64,000 nucleotides of DNA, taken from Pseudomonas allokribbensis (GTDB taxonomy: Bacteria; Pseudomonadota; Gammaproteobacteria; Pseudomonadales; Pseudomonadaceae). The stretch spans positions 186,001 through 250,000 of the forward strand of contig NZ_CP062252.1 in NCBI RefSeq assembly GCF_014863605.1. Reading direction: 5' to 3'. The notes under the pieces are model-generated. The model worked only from the letters and a program-made list of their open reading frames with translations. It was not told where the DNA came from and made no database searches. Below are positions 34,598 through 43,490 of this stretch, in pieces (positions within the stretch are counted from its first letter, which is position 1; each line of letters opens with the position of its first letter). A program made the position numbers and the translations under genes.

Positions 34598-35875
34598 ATG
34601 AGCAAGACTAACGCTGAACTGATGGCCCGTCGTACCGCAGCTGTTCCACGTGGTGTTGGCCAGATCCACCCGATTTTCGCCGAGTCCGCGAAGAACGCGA
34701 CCGTGACCGACGTTGAAGGTCGTGAATTCATCGACTTCGCCGGCGGTATCGCCGTACTGAACACCGGCCACGTGCACCCGAAAATCATCGCCGCCGTGAC
34801 CGAACAGCTGAACAAGCTGACCCACACCTGCTTCCAGGTGCTGGCCTACGAGCCGTATGTCGAGCTGTGCGAAAAAATCAACGCTCGCGTACCGGGCGAC
34901 TTCGCCAAGAAAACCCTGCTGGTGACCACCGGTTCCGAAGCCGTTGAAAACGCCGTGAAGATCGCTCGTGCTGCCACTGGCCGTGCTGGCGTGATCGCTT
35001 TCACTGGCGCTTACCACGGTCGCACCATGATGACCCTGGGCCTGACCGGTAAAGTCGTGCCTTACTCGGCCGGCATGGGCCTGATGCCAGGCGGCATCTT
35101 CCGCGCGCTGTACCCGAACGAACTGCACGGCGTGAGCATCGATGACTCGATCGCTTCCATCGAGCGCATCTTCAAGAACGACGCCGAGCCGAAAGACATC
35201 GCCGCGATCATCATCGAGCCTGTGCAGGGTGAAGGTGGTTTCTACGTCGCGCCGAAGGAATTCATGAAGCGTCTGCGTGCCCTGTGCGACCAGCACGGCA
35301 TCCTGCTGATCGCTGACGAAGTACAGACCGGCGCTGGCCGTACCGGTACTTTCTTCGCCATGGAACAGATGGGCGTTGCCGCCGACCTGACCACCTTCGC
35401 CAAATCCATCGCTGGCGGCTTCCCGCTGGCCGGTGTCTGCGGCAAGGCCGAATACATGGACGCCATCGCGCCAGGCGGCCTGGGCGGCACCTACGCCGGT
35501 AGCCCGATCGCTTGCGCCGCTGCTCTGGCAGTGATCGAAGTGTTCGAAGAAGAAAAACTGCTGGACCGCTGCAAGGCTGTCGGCGAGCGTCTGGTAACCG
35601 GCCTGAAGGCCATCCAGGCCAAGTACCCGGTAATCGGCGAAGTCCGTGCCCTGGGCGCCATGATCGCGGTCGAGCTGTTCGAAAACGGCGACAGCCACAA
35701 GCCAAACCCGACCGCAGTCGCTGCTGTCGTGGCCAAGGCGCGTGACAAAGGCCTGATCCTGCTGTCCTGCGGCACCTACGGCAACGTTCTGCGCGTCCTG
35801 GTACCGCTGACCTCGCCGGACGAGCAACTGGACAAAGGCCTGGCGATCATCGAAGAGTGCTTCTCGGAGCTGTAA
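34598..35875 (+). CDS. gabT: 4-aminobutyrate aminotransferase
   Basis: GabT transfers the amino group of GABA to 2-oxoglutarate, making succinate semialdehyde for GabD. The 425-residue class III aminotransferase has TTGSEAVENAVKIARAATGR (phosphate-binding), FTGAYHGRTMMTLGLTGK, IIEPVQGEGGFYVAPKEF, LIADEVQTGAGRTGTFFAME and the PLP lysine in TFAKSIAGGFPLAG (K269). The ATG at 34598 has a GAGGAC site before it. A strong terminator ends the unit. Confidence 0.96.
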   Translation: MSKTNAELMARRTAAVPRGVGQIHPIFAESAKNATVTDVEGREFIDFAGGIAVLNTGHVHPKIIAAVTEQLNKLTHTCFQVLAYEPYVELCEKINARVPGDFAKKTLLVTTGSEAVENAVKIARAATGRAGVIAFTGAYHGRTMMTLGLTGKVVPYSAGMGLMPGGIFRALYPNELHGVSIDDSIASIERIFKNDAEPKDIAAIIIEPVQGEGGFYVAPKEFMKRLRALCDQHGILLIADEVQTGAGRTGTFFAMEQMGVAADLTTFAKSIAGGFPLAGVCGKAEYMDAIAPGGLGGTYAGSPIACAAALAVIEVFEEEKLLDRCKAVGERLVTGLKAIQAKYPVIGEVRALGAMIAVELFENGDSHKPNPTAVAAVVAKARDKGLILLSCGTYGNVLRVLVPLTSPDEQLDKGLAIIEECFSEL

Positions 35876-35902
35876 GCCCGGGCACTGTGTGATCGGATCG
35901 AC

Positions 35903-35929
35903 AAAAAACCCGCTTCGGCGGGTTTTTTT
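35903..35929 (+). terminator. Rho-independent terminator of gabT
   Basis: Perfect stem AAAAAACCCGC-TTCG-GCGGGTTTTTTT with a stable tetraloop and a seven-T tract. The A run on the left could also let it work from the other strand. Confidence 0.93.
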
Positions 35930-36016
35930 ACGCTTGCTGAAACACATACCCCGCATTCGAGCTGTATCGAAACGCCAGCATTGGCTAAGGTTCAAGCATT
36001 GCAAGGGAGGGCGAGC

Positions 36017-37228
36017 ATGCCTGCCGTCGAATTACCCGCTGTACCCCGAGTCCTGATTGCTGAGGCCGACCCCTGGTCTCGTGACCTGCTCAAACAGGTT
36101 TTGCTCAACGTGCGCTGCGATGCGCGGCTGGATCTGTGCGCCGATGGCCAGGAGGCGATGACGCTGCTCAGCGAAGTCCCCTATGACCTGGCGATCGTCG
36201 ACTGGGAGCTGCCCGGTGTCGACGGTTTGAACGTGTTGCGCAGTGTCCGCCAGCGTAAACGCAATCCGCCGCTGCCGTTCATTCTGATGAGCAGCCGCAA
36301 CGACAGCGCCAGTGTGCGCGAAGCCCTGCCATTGGCGCCGACGGCCTATCTGGCCAAACCCCTGAACATGGAAAGCCTGACCGAGCGTTTGCAGGGGCTG
36401 CTGCTCAATGCCGGCGAGGAAGTGTTCTGCGAAGTGCCTGCACTGGCGCCAGGCATGACCCTGTCGGTGTTCCTCGAGCGTCGCCGCGAGCAGGCCGACG
36501 GCGCACCGTTGATGACCGACGTTCAGGTGGCGGTCAAACGCAGCCTCAACCCCAACGGGCTGGATCTGAAGCTGCTGGAAGAGGAAATCCGCACCGACCC
36601 GCAGATCACCGCCGTGTTGATCGCCGCAGCCAACAGTGCCGCTCAGCATCACGGTGCGGCGGTGCAGACCCTGGCTCAGGCGCTGCATCGCCTGGGCACC
36701 GGCCAAAGCATGAACCTGATCCTCGGTCTGGCGCTCAAGCGCAGCGCCAGACTCAGCGATCCATGCCTGGCGGACTACGCGGAGCGCTATTGGGGCCTGT
36801 CGCTGCACACCGCTGAATACGCGCGTACCCTGGCGCGTCTGCTCGATCTGGATCAGGAACGCTGCTATTGCGCCGGGATGCTCCATCGTCTCGGCGATCT
36901 GGCGTTGCTGCGTTGTTTGCAGGAGTGGAAGCAGGCCGGCGGCGAGCTGGATGAACTGGAGGAAGTCGGCGATGCGCTGGCGGAATTCGGTGCGGCGTAC
37001 GGCTCGGCGTTGCGTACTCGCTGGCGTTTGCCGCTGGAGTTGCGCGAGTTGATTGCATCCGTCTACCAGCTCGGTGGCGGGGTGTACTCCCGCGAAGCAT
37101 TGGTGATGAACATGGCGGCGCAGATGGCGCGGCTGACCGAGCACGAGGGCGTCGAGGAGCTGGCGAAGAGCCGCACGGCGCGCCTGCTCAAGATCGGGCT
37201 GCCGGAGCTGATGCGGATGCGCAAATAG
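36017..37228 (+). CDS. Response regulator with HDOD domain
   Basis: The 403-residue protein has an N-terminal receiver domain (about 10-125): acidic pocket VLIAEADPWSRDLL, phosphoacceptor Asp in DLAIVDWELPGVDGL, and the conserved Lys in AYLAKPLNMESL. The C-terminal part (about 180-400) is an HDOD domain (ITAVLIAAANSAAQHHGAAVQ, LGTGQSMNLILGLALKRSA, MLHRLGDLALLRCL), a degenerate relative of HD phosphodiesterases used in signalling. The ATG has GGGAGGGCGAGC upstream; the longer frame from 35981 (TTG) is rejected. No sensor kinase is adjacent. Convergent with the next gene. Confidence 0.9.
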   Translation: MPAVELPAVPRVLIAEADPWSRDLLKQVLLNVRCDARLDLCADGQEAMTLLSEVPYDLAIVDWELPGVDGLNVLRSVRQRKRNPPLPFILMSSRNDSASVREALPLAPTAYLAKPLNMESLTERLQGLLLNAGEEVFCEVPALAPGMTLSVFLERRREQADGAPLMTDVQVAVKRSLNPNGLDLKLLEEEIRTDPQITAVLIAAANSAAQHHGAAVQTLAQALHRLGTGQSMNLILGLALKRSARLSDPCLADYAERYWGLSLHTAEYARTLARLLDLDQERCYCAGMLHRLGDLALLRCLQEWKQAGGELDELEEVGDALAEFGAAYGSALRTRWRLPLELRELIASVYQLGGGVYSREALVMNMAAQMARLTEHEGVEELAKSRTARLLKIGLPELMRMRK

Positions 37229-37253
37229 CGCTTGTTCCGCATCAGCGCTGTGT

Positions 37254-38243
37254 TCAGCCGGAAATGATCCGGTTCTTGCCCTGACGCTTGGCCTCGTACA
37301 TCGCCGCATCGGCTCGGGCGAACAGGTCGTCGAGGCTTTCGTCTTCCGGGGTGAGGCTGGTGAGGCCCTGGCTGACGGTGATGCCGAAGGTCTGTTCACC
37401 GTGGCTGAAGCTCAGACGCTGGATTTCCTGTTGCAGGCGCTCGGCCACCTGCATCGCCATGTCCGGCGCGCAGCCCGGAAAAACCGCAGCAAATTCCTCA
37501 CCGCCAATCCGTCCGAACAGATCCCCCCGACGCAACGAGGCGCGGCCACTTTCGGCGATTCGTTGCAGTACGTGGTCGCCTTCCGGGTGGCCGTAAGTAT
37601 CGTTGATCACTTTGAAGTCATCGATGTCCAGTAGCAGAAACGCCAGTGGCGCACCCTGCAAACGGGCTTCTTCAAACTCGCGGTTGGCGCATTCGAAGAA
37701 GTGTCGACGGTTGCTGCTTTGGGTCAGCACGTCGGTGGTGGCCAGGCGTTGCAGCTCGGTTTCCATCTGTTTTTTTTCGGTGATGTCTTCGGCGATGCCG
37801 ACGATGATCACCGGCTGCCCCGGTTCTTCCTGGCGGTTGATGAAGCACTTGTCGCTGATCCAGCGCACCTGGCCGTCGGCGTCGATGATCCGGTATTCGC
37901 GGTCTTCCACGGCGCCTTTGTGCAGCACTTCGGCGAGGCTGCGTTCGGCGTATTCCAGATCCTCGGGGTAGATGCTGTCGCGCCACTGGTTATGGTCGGC
38001 GAGCAGCAGGGCGGCCGAACGGCCGAAAATCCGTTCATAGGCGGGGCTGACGTACAGCACCTGACGGGTTTCCCAGTTGAAGGCCCAGAGCACGGCGTTG
38101 ACGCTGACCAGCAGCGAGCTGAACAGCTGTTCGCGTTCGCTCAGGCGCGCCACTTCGCCCTGGGCGTGCATCAGCGCCATCAGGGTTTGTGCGGCCTCTG
38201 GCCACTGGGGAAGGGATGAGTCTTTTTGATTGTTGTTGACCAT
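37254..38243 (-). CDS. PAS-GGDEF diguanylate cyclase
   Basis: The product of about 329 residues has a PAS/PAC sensor domain (NAVLWAFNWETRQVLYVSPA, then REYRIIDADGQVRWISDKCF and VGIAEDITEKK) and a C-terminal GGDEF domain with an intact active-site motif GRIGGEEFAAVF plus AFLLLDIDDFKVINDTYGH and ADAAMYEAKRQGKNR. It should therefore make cyclic di-GMP. No membrane segment is visible, so it is cytosolic. ATG at 38243 is preferred over TTG at 38258. It is followed, on its strand, by no partner; desA lies upstream with 145 bases between. Confidence 0.92.
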   Translation of the reverse strand: MVNNNQKDSSLPQWPEAAQTLMALMHAQGEVARLSEREQLFSSLLVSVNAVLWAFNWETRQVLYVSPAYERIFGRSAALLLADHNQWRDSIYPEDLEYAERSLAEVLHKGAVEDREYRIIDADGQVRWISDKCFINRQEEPGQPVIIVGIAEDITEKKQMETELQRLATTDVLTQSSNRRHFFECANREFEEARLQGAPLAFLLLDIDDFKVINDTYGHPEGDHVLQRIAESGRASLRRGDLFGRIGGEEFAAVFPGCAPDMAMQVAERLQQEIQRLSFSHGEQTFGITVSQGLTSLTPEDESLDDLFARADAAMYEAKRQGKNRIISG

Positions 38244-38355
38244 CGACACGGATCTCAAAGGGCGTGCCGATCAGTCGACAACGGCCACGGGACAGCCCGC
38301 CGGGGGTGGCGAAGTGTCTTTGAGATAGGGGATCGGGGGTGAAGTTCCGAAGGGG

Positions 38356-38374
38356 GCGCCCGGGAACCGGGCGC
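38356..38374 (-). terminator. Stem-loop after desA
   Basis: GCGCCCGG and CCGGGCGC form an 8-bp G+C stem with a 3-base loop, 15 bases beyond the desA stop. No T run follows on the minus strand, so termination is uncertain. Confidence 0.35.
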
Positions 38375-38388
38375 ACCGATCAACGGCA

Positions 38389-39573
38389 TCAGACGGCGGC
38401 GGGGCGCAGCGAGTAGGTTTTCAACTGGTCGGCGAATTCGCGCAGGGACTGGATACCGCTGGCCTCGGCCTCGTGTACCCATTCCTTGATGGCCGCGAGC
38501 ATGTCGTGGCCATTTGCGCTGGTCTTGACCCAGATCTGCTGCAGGGCCAGACGTTTCTCGTAAATTACCTTCAGCGCCTGGCTGTGCTCGAGCATGTTCT
38601 GGATGCGCGCGTGGTGGCGATCCTCCAGCAGGCTGGTTTCACGGGAAAGCAGACGCTTGGCGCGGTGGAACTGATGGCGTACCGAATGATCGACCTTGTC
38701 CAGCTCCTGCTTGACCAGCGGCCCGATCACCAGCTTGCGGTACTGGGCCATGATCTGGAAGCGGTTGTTGAGGATCGCCATGGCGGTGTCCATGTCCAGG
38801 CTGCCCTTGCCTTCGACGCGGTGGGCGATCGGCGCAACGCGCTGCACCTTGGCCAGGCGCAGGAAGCTGAAGACCTGGATCCAGGCCCAACCGAGGTCGA
38901 ATTCCCACTTCTTGACCGACAGTTTGGCCGAGTTGGGGTAGGTGTGATGGTTGTTGTGCAGCTCTTCGCCGCCGATCAGGATGCCCCATGGCACCAGATT
39001 GGTCGCGGCATCGCGGCATTCGAAGTTGCGGTAGCCGATGGCATGGCCGAGACCATTGACCACGCCGGCGGCCCAGACCGGGATCCACATCATCTGGATC
39101 GCCCAGATGGTGATGCCGATGGTGCCGAACAGCAGCAGGTCGACGACCGCCATGATTGCAATGCCCAGCAACCGGTGGCGGCTGTAGAGGTTGCGCTCGA
39201 TCCAGTCTTCCGGGCAGTTCTTGCCATAGATGCGCAGGGTCTCGGCGTTCTGCGCTTCCTCGCGGTACAGCTCGGCGCCTTTGCGCAGCACTGTCGACAG
39301 ACCCTTGACGACCGGGCTGTGCGGGTCATCGACGGTTTCGCATTTGGCGTGGTGTTTGCGGTGGATGGCCGTCCACTCGCGGGTGTTCTGCGCCGTGGTC
39401 AGCCACAGCCAGAAACGGAAGAAATGCTTCAGCCCGGCATTCAGCTCCAGGGAGCGATGGGCCGAGTAGCGGTGCAAGTAGACCGTGACGGCAACGATCG
39501 TCACATGGGTCATCAGCAGGGTGACGGCGACCAGTGACCAGGCCGACAAGCCAAGAAAACCTTCGTACCACAT
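38389..39573 (-). CDS. desA: Delta-9 fatty acid (acyl-lipid) desaturase DesA
   Basis: DesA introduces a double bond at position 9 of phospholipid acyl chains, adjusting membrane fluidity. The 394-residue protein has the three histidine boxes of di-iron desaturases (HRYSAH, EWTAIHRKHH, EELHNNHHTYP) and membrane segments (AWSLVAVTLLMTHVTIVAV; RLLGIAIMAVVDLLLFGTI). The C-terminal 130 residues are helical and typical for this pseudomonad subfamily. Gene order (desA, divergent GGDEF-EAL, oscA, sbp, cysTWA) matches my recollection of the P. aeruginosa desA neighbourhood, which favours DesA over DesB. Confidence 0.9.
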   Translation of the reverse strand: MWYEGFLGLSAWSLVAVTLLMTHVTIVAVTVYLHRYSAHRSLELNAGLKHFFRFWLWLTTAQNTREWTAIHRKHHAKCETVDDPHSPVVKGLSTVLRKGAELYREEAQNAETLRIYGKNCPEDWIERNLYSRHRLLGIAIMAVVDLLLFGTIGITIWAIQMMWIPVWAAGVVNGLGHAIGYRNFECRDAATNLVPWGILIGGEELHNNHHTYPNSAKLSVKKWEFDLGWAWIQVFSFLRLAKVQRVAPIAHRVEGKGSLDMDTAMAILNNRFQIMAQYRKLVIGPLVKQELDKVDHSVRHQFHRAKRLLSRETSLLEDRHHARIQNMLEHSQALKVIYEKRLALQQIWVKTSANGHDMLAAIKEWVHEAEASGIQSLREFADQLKTYSLRPAAV

Positions 39574-39707
39574 AGGCTATAGGGCCCTCGATAAAGAAAA
39601 AACAGCCGTTGCATTATCACCAAGCACACAGATAAAACCAGTCGCCCTTTCAGATAAGAGATGGCTGGATGTTTCTTGACCTATAATCCCGACATTTTTG
39701 TAGGGAC

Positions 39708-41639
39708 ATGGACGGCCGAATGTCTGCCTCATACCGCGATGCCTTGCGTGCAGCGCTGCTTTACCTGGTCCTTGCCGTTGTCTGGCTGCAAGGCATTGGC
39801 TATTTATTGAACAGTTTCTTCGATAGCTCTGATGAGTTGCTGCGTTGGCAACTGATCAACGGCTATGCCTTTGTGGTGTTCAGCGCCGGTTTGATCTTTC
39901 TTGCCCGGGCGCGCCTGTTCGAATGCCTGGGCATTGGTGCCCGGTTGCGCGAGCGCCAGGCCGATCGCGAACGCCTGCGTCAGGCGGCTGCGGTGTTCGA
40001 CTGCACCCGCGAAGGCGTGCTGGTCACGGACCGGCAGGGGCTGATCGTGCACGTCAATCGCGCCTTCATGGAAATCACCGGTTATCAGCGTGAAGAAGTC
40101 ATTGGCCAGCAGCCCAGCCTGTTCAAGTCCGGGCACCATCCTCCAGGGTTCTATCAGGCGATGTTCGCCACGTTGCAGGCGCAGGATGAATGGAGCGGCG
40201 AAATCTGGAACCGTCGTAAAAGCGGCGAGATTTATCCGCAATGGCAGACGATCCGCGTCATTCGGGACGAAGACGGTCGGCTCAGCCACTACGTCGCGGT
40301 GTTTTCCGATATCAGCGCGATCAAGGATTCCGAGCATGAACTCAAGCACCTGGCCCACCACGATCCGCTGACCGATCTGCCCAACCGCCTGCTGTTCAGC
40401 GACCGCGCCGAACAGGCGCTGGCGTCGGCGCAGACCCACAAGCGCGGCTGTGCGCTGCTGATGGTCGATCTGGACCACTTCAAATTGATCAACGACAGCC
40501 TCGGCCACAACATCGGTGACCGCTTGCTCAAGGCGGTTGCCGCGCGTTTGCAGGCGCTGTTCGGGTCCGGTATCACCCTGGCGCGGCTGGGTGGCGATGA
40601 ATTTGCGGTGCTGGCGGAAAGTTGTCCACAGCCTGCGCAGGCCGCGGCGCTGGCCCAACGGATTCTCGATGCGCTCAAGGAGCCGTTCTGCCTCGACGGT
40701 CATGAACTGTTCATCAACGCCAGCCTCGGCATCAGCCTGTTCCCCAGCGATGCGTTGAGCGCCGAACAGTTGTTGCGCAACGCCGATGCGGCGCTGTTCA
40801 AGGCCAAGAGCAGCGGCCGCAACGGCTACGCGCTGTACACCGAAGAACTCACTGCCCATGCCCAGCAACGGGTGGAAATTGCCTTCGAACTGCGCCGTGC
40901 GCTGGAGCAGCAGGAGTTGCGGGTCTACTACCAACCGGTGCACGACCTGAAAACCAGCCGCCTGATCGGCGTCGAGGCGCTGGTGCGCTGGGAGCATCCG
41001 CAGCGGGGGCTGGTGTCGCCGGCGGAGTTCATCCCGATTGCCGAGCGCACCGGGATGATCTCGGAAATCGACGCCTGGGTCATGCAGCAAGCCTGCCGGC
41101 AGATGTGCCAATGGCAGCAGGCCGGGGTCGTGCTGTCGTTTGTCGCGGTGAACGTGTCTTCACGGCTGTTCGCCCGTCGCGAGTTGTATCAACAGGTGGC
41201 GCAGGTGCTGCACGACACCGGGCTGGACCCGGCCTATCTGGAACTGGAAGTCACCGAAAGCGCGGTGATGGACGATCCGGAAGTCGCACTGGAACAGATG
41301 CATCGTCTGCGCGAACTGGGCATTCGCCTGGCCATCGATGACTTTGGCACCGGTTATTCGTCGCTGCTGCGGCTCAAGCGCCTGCCGGTGCAGAAGCTCA
41401 AGATCGATCAGGGTTTCGTCGCCGGCCTGCCGTGGGACGAGGACGACGCAGCGATCGTCCGGGTGATCATCGCCCTGGCCCGCAGCATGGGCATGCAGGT
41501 GCATGCCGAGGGCATCGAGCAGGCCGAGCAGGCGGCGTTCCTGCTGGAGCAGGCGTGCGATCTGGGGCAGGGCTACTGGTTCGGGCGGCCGGTGCCCGAA
41601 GCTCAAATCGACTGGACCCGAGCGCCGGCAATCGGCTGA
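39708..41639 (+). CDS. Membrane PAS-GGDEF-EAL cyclic di-GMP protein
   Basis: The 643-residue protein has two N-terminal membrane helices (ALLYLVLAVVWLQGIGYLL and AFVVFSAGLIFLARARLF), a PAS domain (VFDCTREGVLVTDRQGLIVH, FMEITGYQREEVIG), a GGDEF domain with an intact motif (ARLGGDEFAVL) and an EAL domain with GVEALVRWEHP, EVTESAVMDD, AIDDFGTGYSSL and KIDQGFV. Both catalytic motif sets look complete, so it may make or degrade cyclic di-GMP. ATG at 39708 and 39720 are both possible. A TATAAT at 39682-39687 is a likely -10. Divergent from desA. Confidence 0.93.
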   Translation: MDGRMSASYRDALRAALLYLVLAVVWLQGIGYLLNSFFDSSDELLRWQLINGYAFVVFSAGLIFLARARLFECLGIGARLRERQADRERLRQAAAVFDCTREGVLVTDRQGLIVHVNRAFMEITGYQREEVIGQQPSLFKSGHHPPGFYQAMFATLQAQDEWSGEIWNRRKSGEIYPQWQTIRVIRDEDGRLSHYVAVFSDISAIKDSEHELKHLAHHDPLTDLPNRLLFSDRAEQALASAQTHKRGCALLMVDLDHFKLINDSLGHNIGDRLLKAVAARLQALFGSGITLARLGGDEFAVLAESCPQPAQAAALAQRILDALKEPFCLDGHELFINASLGISLFPSDALSAEQLLRNADAALFKAKSSGRNGYALYTEELTAHAQQRVEIAFELRRALEQQELRVYYQPVHDLKTSRLIGVEALVRWEHPQRGLVSPAEFIPIAERTGMISEIDAWVMQQACRQMCQWQQAGVVLSFVAVNVSSRLFARRELYQQVAQVLHDTGLDPAYLELEVTESAVMDDPEVALEQMHRLRELGIRLAIDDFGTGYSSLLRLKRLPVQKLKIDQGFVAGLPWDEDDAAIVRVIIALARSMGMQVHAEGIEQAEQAAFLLEQACDLGQGYWFGRPVPEAQIDWTRAPAIG

Positions 41640-41722
41640 CGGATGTGCACAGCGGGTTTGTAATCGGGCAAATCCGCCGCAAACCCTTGCTGCATCACAT
41701 AATGTTTTCCAGTTATATAAAC

Positions 41723-41767
41723 ATTCTTAAATAGTCTTTTTAAGAATATCCGCGCCTCTCTTATATT
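41723..41767 (+). promoter_or_regulatory. Promoter/operator region of oscA-sbp (CysB-type candidate)
   Basis: ATTCTTAA (41723-41730) and TTAAGAAT (41740-41747) form an inverted repeat with a 9-base spacer in an AT-rich stretch. TATATT at 41762-41767 is a fitting -10, so the palindrome covers the -35 position, as expected for an activator such as CysB. Binding by CysB is inferred from the genes controlled (sulfate uptake), not proved by the sequence. Confidence 0.55.
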
Positions 41768-41829
41768 GCTCCCACGCCGAACGCAGTGCCGCCCACTGCC
41801 AGGCATATCCCATACAAAGGAGCAGCACC

Positions 41830-42012
41830 ATGAGCGCATCCCTGCGTAGCGTTGACGGTCAGGACGAAACCACCATCTTGCGCGAAATCCAGAGCGCCTT
41901 GCGCGACCTGCGTTTCGGCGCGGTGGAAATCACTGTGCACAACGCCCAAGTGGTCCAGATCGAACGCAAAGAGAAATTCCGTCTGCAGCAACCGGGTAAC
42001 AAACCGGCCTGA
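41830..42012 (+). CDS. oscA: OscA, small DUF2292 protein linked to sulfur starvation
   Basis: The 60-residue protein (ILREIQSALRDLRFGAVEIT and VHNAQVVQIERKEKFRL) is a DUF2292 member. The same small gene lies upstream of sbp in other pseudomonads and is named oscA in P. corrugata, where it was linked to use of organosulfur compounds and chromate tolerance. It contains no cysteine and no methionine except the start. The ATG follows AAAGGAGC. It is first in the sulfate transport unit, with a REP-like palindrome between it and sbp. Confidence 0.87.
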   Translation: MSASLRSVDGQDETTILREIQSALRDLRFGAVEITVHNAQVVQIERKEKFRLQQPGNKPA

Positions 42013-42019
42013 TTCGTAG

Positions 42020-42074
42020 TCTGCGGCAGCTCCTGCGGGGAGCTGTTGGCAGAAGCTGCCACAGGCTGCGGTCG
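42020..42074. repeat. REP-like palindromic repeat
   Basis: A stretch between oscA and sbp contains GGCAGCT and AGCTGCC as inverted arms plus an inner AGCTCC/GGAGCT hairpin, and ends in GCCACAGGCTGCGG, a common pseudomonad REP consensus. It may stabilise or partly terminate the oscA transcript. Confidence 0.6.
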
Positions 42075-42144
42075 TTGAATGAGCAACCCGATTCCAGCAA
42101 TACATAAGAAAAAGCCACCACCAAGAATTCCAGGAGCTTTCACC

Positions 42145-43158
42145 ATGTCGTCGATTCGCCGTTACGCTTTGGCCGCCCTGGCCAGCGCTGTGTTTGCCGG
42201 TTCCGCGGTTGCCAAGGATTACGAACTGCTCAACGTTTCGTATGACCCGACGCGCGAGCTGTATCAGGATTACAACGCCGAATTCGTGAAGTACTGGCAG
42301 GCAGAGCATGCCGGCGACACCGTGAAAATCCAGCAATCCCATGGCGGTTCGGGCAAGCAGGGCCGTGCGGTGATCGACGGTCTGCGCGCCGACGTCGTGA
42401 CCCTGGCCCTGGCCGGCGACATCGACGAAATCGCCAAGCTCGGCAAGACCCTGCCGGCCGACTGGCAGAAGCGTCTGCCGGACGCCAGCACCCCGTATAC
42501 CTCGACCATTGTGTTCCTGGTGCGCAAGGGCAACCCGAAAGGCATCAAGGACTGGGGTGACCTGGTCAAGAACGACGTCTCGGTGATCACCCCGAACCCG
42601 AAAACCTCCGGCGGTGCACGCTGGAACTTCCTCGCGGCGTGGGCCTACGGCCTGAAAGCCAACGGCGGCAACGAAGCCAAAGCCAAGGAATACGTACAGA
42701 CCCTGTTCAAGCACGTTCCGGTTCTGGACACCGGCGCCCGTGGCTCGACCATCACCTTCGTCAACAACGGTCAGGGTGACGTGTTGCTGGCCTGGGAAAA
42801 CGAAGCCTTCCTGGCGCTGAAAGAAGACGGCGGCAAGGACAAGTTCGACATCGTCGTGCCTTCGCTGTCGATCCTCGCCGAACCACCGGTGGCGGTGGTC
42901 GACAAGAACGCCGAGAAAAAGGGCAACGAGCAGATCGCCGAAGCCTACCTCAAGCACCTGTACAGCCCGGCCGGCCAGGAAATCGCGGCGAAGAACTTCT
43001 ACCGTCCGCGTGACAAGGACGTGGCAGCCAAGTACGCCCAGCAGTTCCCGAAACTGGAACTGGTGACCATCGACAAGGACTTCGGCGGCTGGAAAACCGC
43101 ACAGCCGAAATTCTTCAACGACGGTGGCGTGTTCGACCAGATCTATCAGGCGCAGTAA
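42145..43158 (+). CDS. sbp: Periplasmic sulfate-binding protein
   Basis: Sbp binds sulfate in the periplasm and hands it to the CysTWA importer. The 337-residue product has a signal peptide ([19 protein letters not shown]) and the SBP family signatures [54 protein letters not shown] and [12 protein letters not shown]. The mature protein has no cysteine and no methionine, an economy expected of an abundant protein made when sulfur is short. ATG at 42145 has AGGAG ahead; the longer frame from 42079 is rejected. Confidence 0.96.
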   Translation: MSSIRRYALAALASAVFAGSAVAKDYELLNVSYDPTRELYQDYNAEFVKYWQAEHAGDTVKIQQSHGGSGKQGRAVIDGLRADVVTLALAGDIDEIAKLGKTLPADWQKRLPDASTPYTSTIVFLVRKGNPKGIKDWGDLVKNDVSVITPNPKTSGGARWNFLAAWAYGLKANGGNEAKAKEYVQTLFKHVPVLDTGARGSTITFVNNGQGDVLLAWENEAFLALKEDGGKDKFDIVVPSLSILAEPPVAVVDKNAEKKGNEQIAEAYLKHLYSPAGQEIAAKNFYRPRDKDVAAKYAQQFPKLELVTIDKDFGGWKTAQPKFFNDGGVFDQIYQAQ

Positions 43159-43177
43159 GTTTCAATAGCCTAAAACG

Positions 43178-43205
43178 AGCCCCGGATTTATGTTCGGGGC
43201 TTTGC
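43178..43205 (+). terminator. Weak terminator after sbp
   Basis: AGCCCCG and CGGGGCT form a stem with a 10-base loop, followed by only TTG. It may let part of transcription continue to cysT, giving more Sbp than permease. Confidence 0.55.
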
Positions 43206-43209
43206 GCCA

Positions 43210-43475
43210 AAGGGCGTGATCACATTAAATGACGGTCGCGCCGTCGCCCCGCAAAGCGCAAGACTAGGCATGAGGAGTGCGGTTTGGCATTTCAAATAAA
43301 CGACGAATAACGACGGATTGCGCTTTGCGGGGCACGGCCCTGCGGGTTGAAGCTGTGAGCGAGCCAGGCTGCGTTGCGGGATTTGATAAGGAAACGACCC
43401 TTATCGGCATCCCGCGCCTTGCCTGGCTCGCTCACAGCTTCAACGCGATCCGTCATTTAATGTGATCACGCCCTT
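43210..43475. mobile_element. MITE-like 266-bp element with nested hairpins between sbp and cysT
   Basis: A perfect 26-bp inverted repeat forms the ends (43210-43235 and 43450-43475; inner part TGATCACATTAAATGACGG). Inside are two further perfect stems: 16 bp (43246-43261 with 43318-43333, GCCCCGCAAAGCGCAA) and 24 bp (43346-43369 with 43421-43444, starting GTTGAAGCTGTGAGCG). The 24-bp stem extends through GCGGGAT/ATCCCGC and GATAAGG/CCTTATC to a short loop. No reading frame of note lies inside. The layout is that of a miniature inverted-repeat element or a structured non-coding element. Flanking direct repeats are not obvious. It accounts for most of the 332-base gap between sbp and cysT. Confidence 0.75.
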
Positions 43476-43490
43476 CAACCAAGGACTTTT

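Noticed and set aside
39675..39680. TTGACC as the -35 box of the GGDEF-EAL gene
   Set aside because: It lies one base before TATAAT, so both cannot belong to the same promoter, and no good -10 lies 16-18 bases after it ahead of the start codon.
43346..43444. The inner 24-bp stem between sbp and cysT as an ordinary terminator
   Set aside because: There is no T tract, the stem is nested in a larger perfect inverted repeat, and a separate terminator-like stem already follows sbp at 43178.
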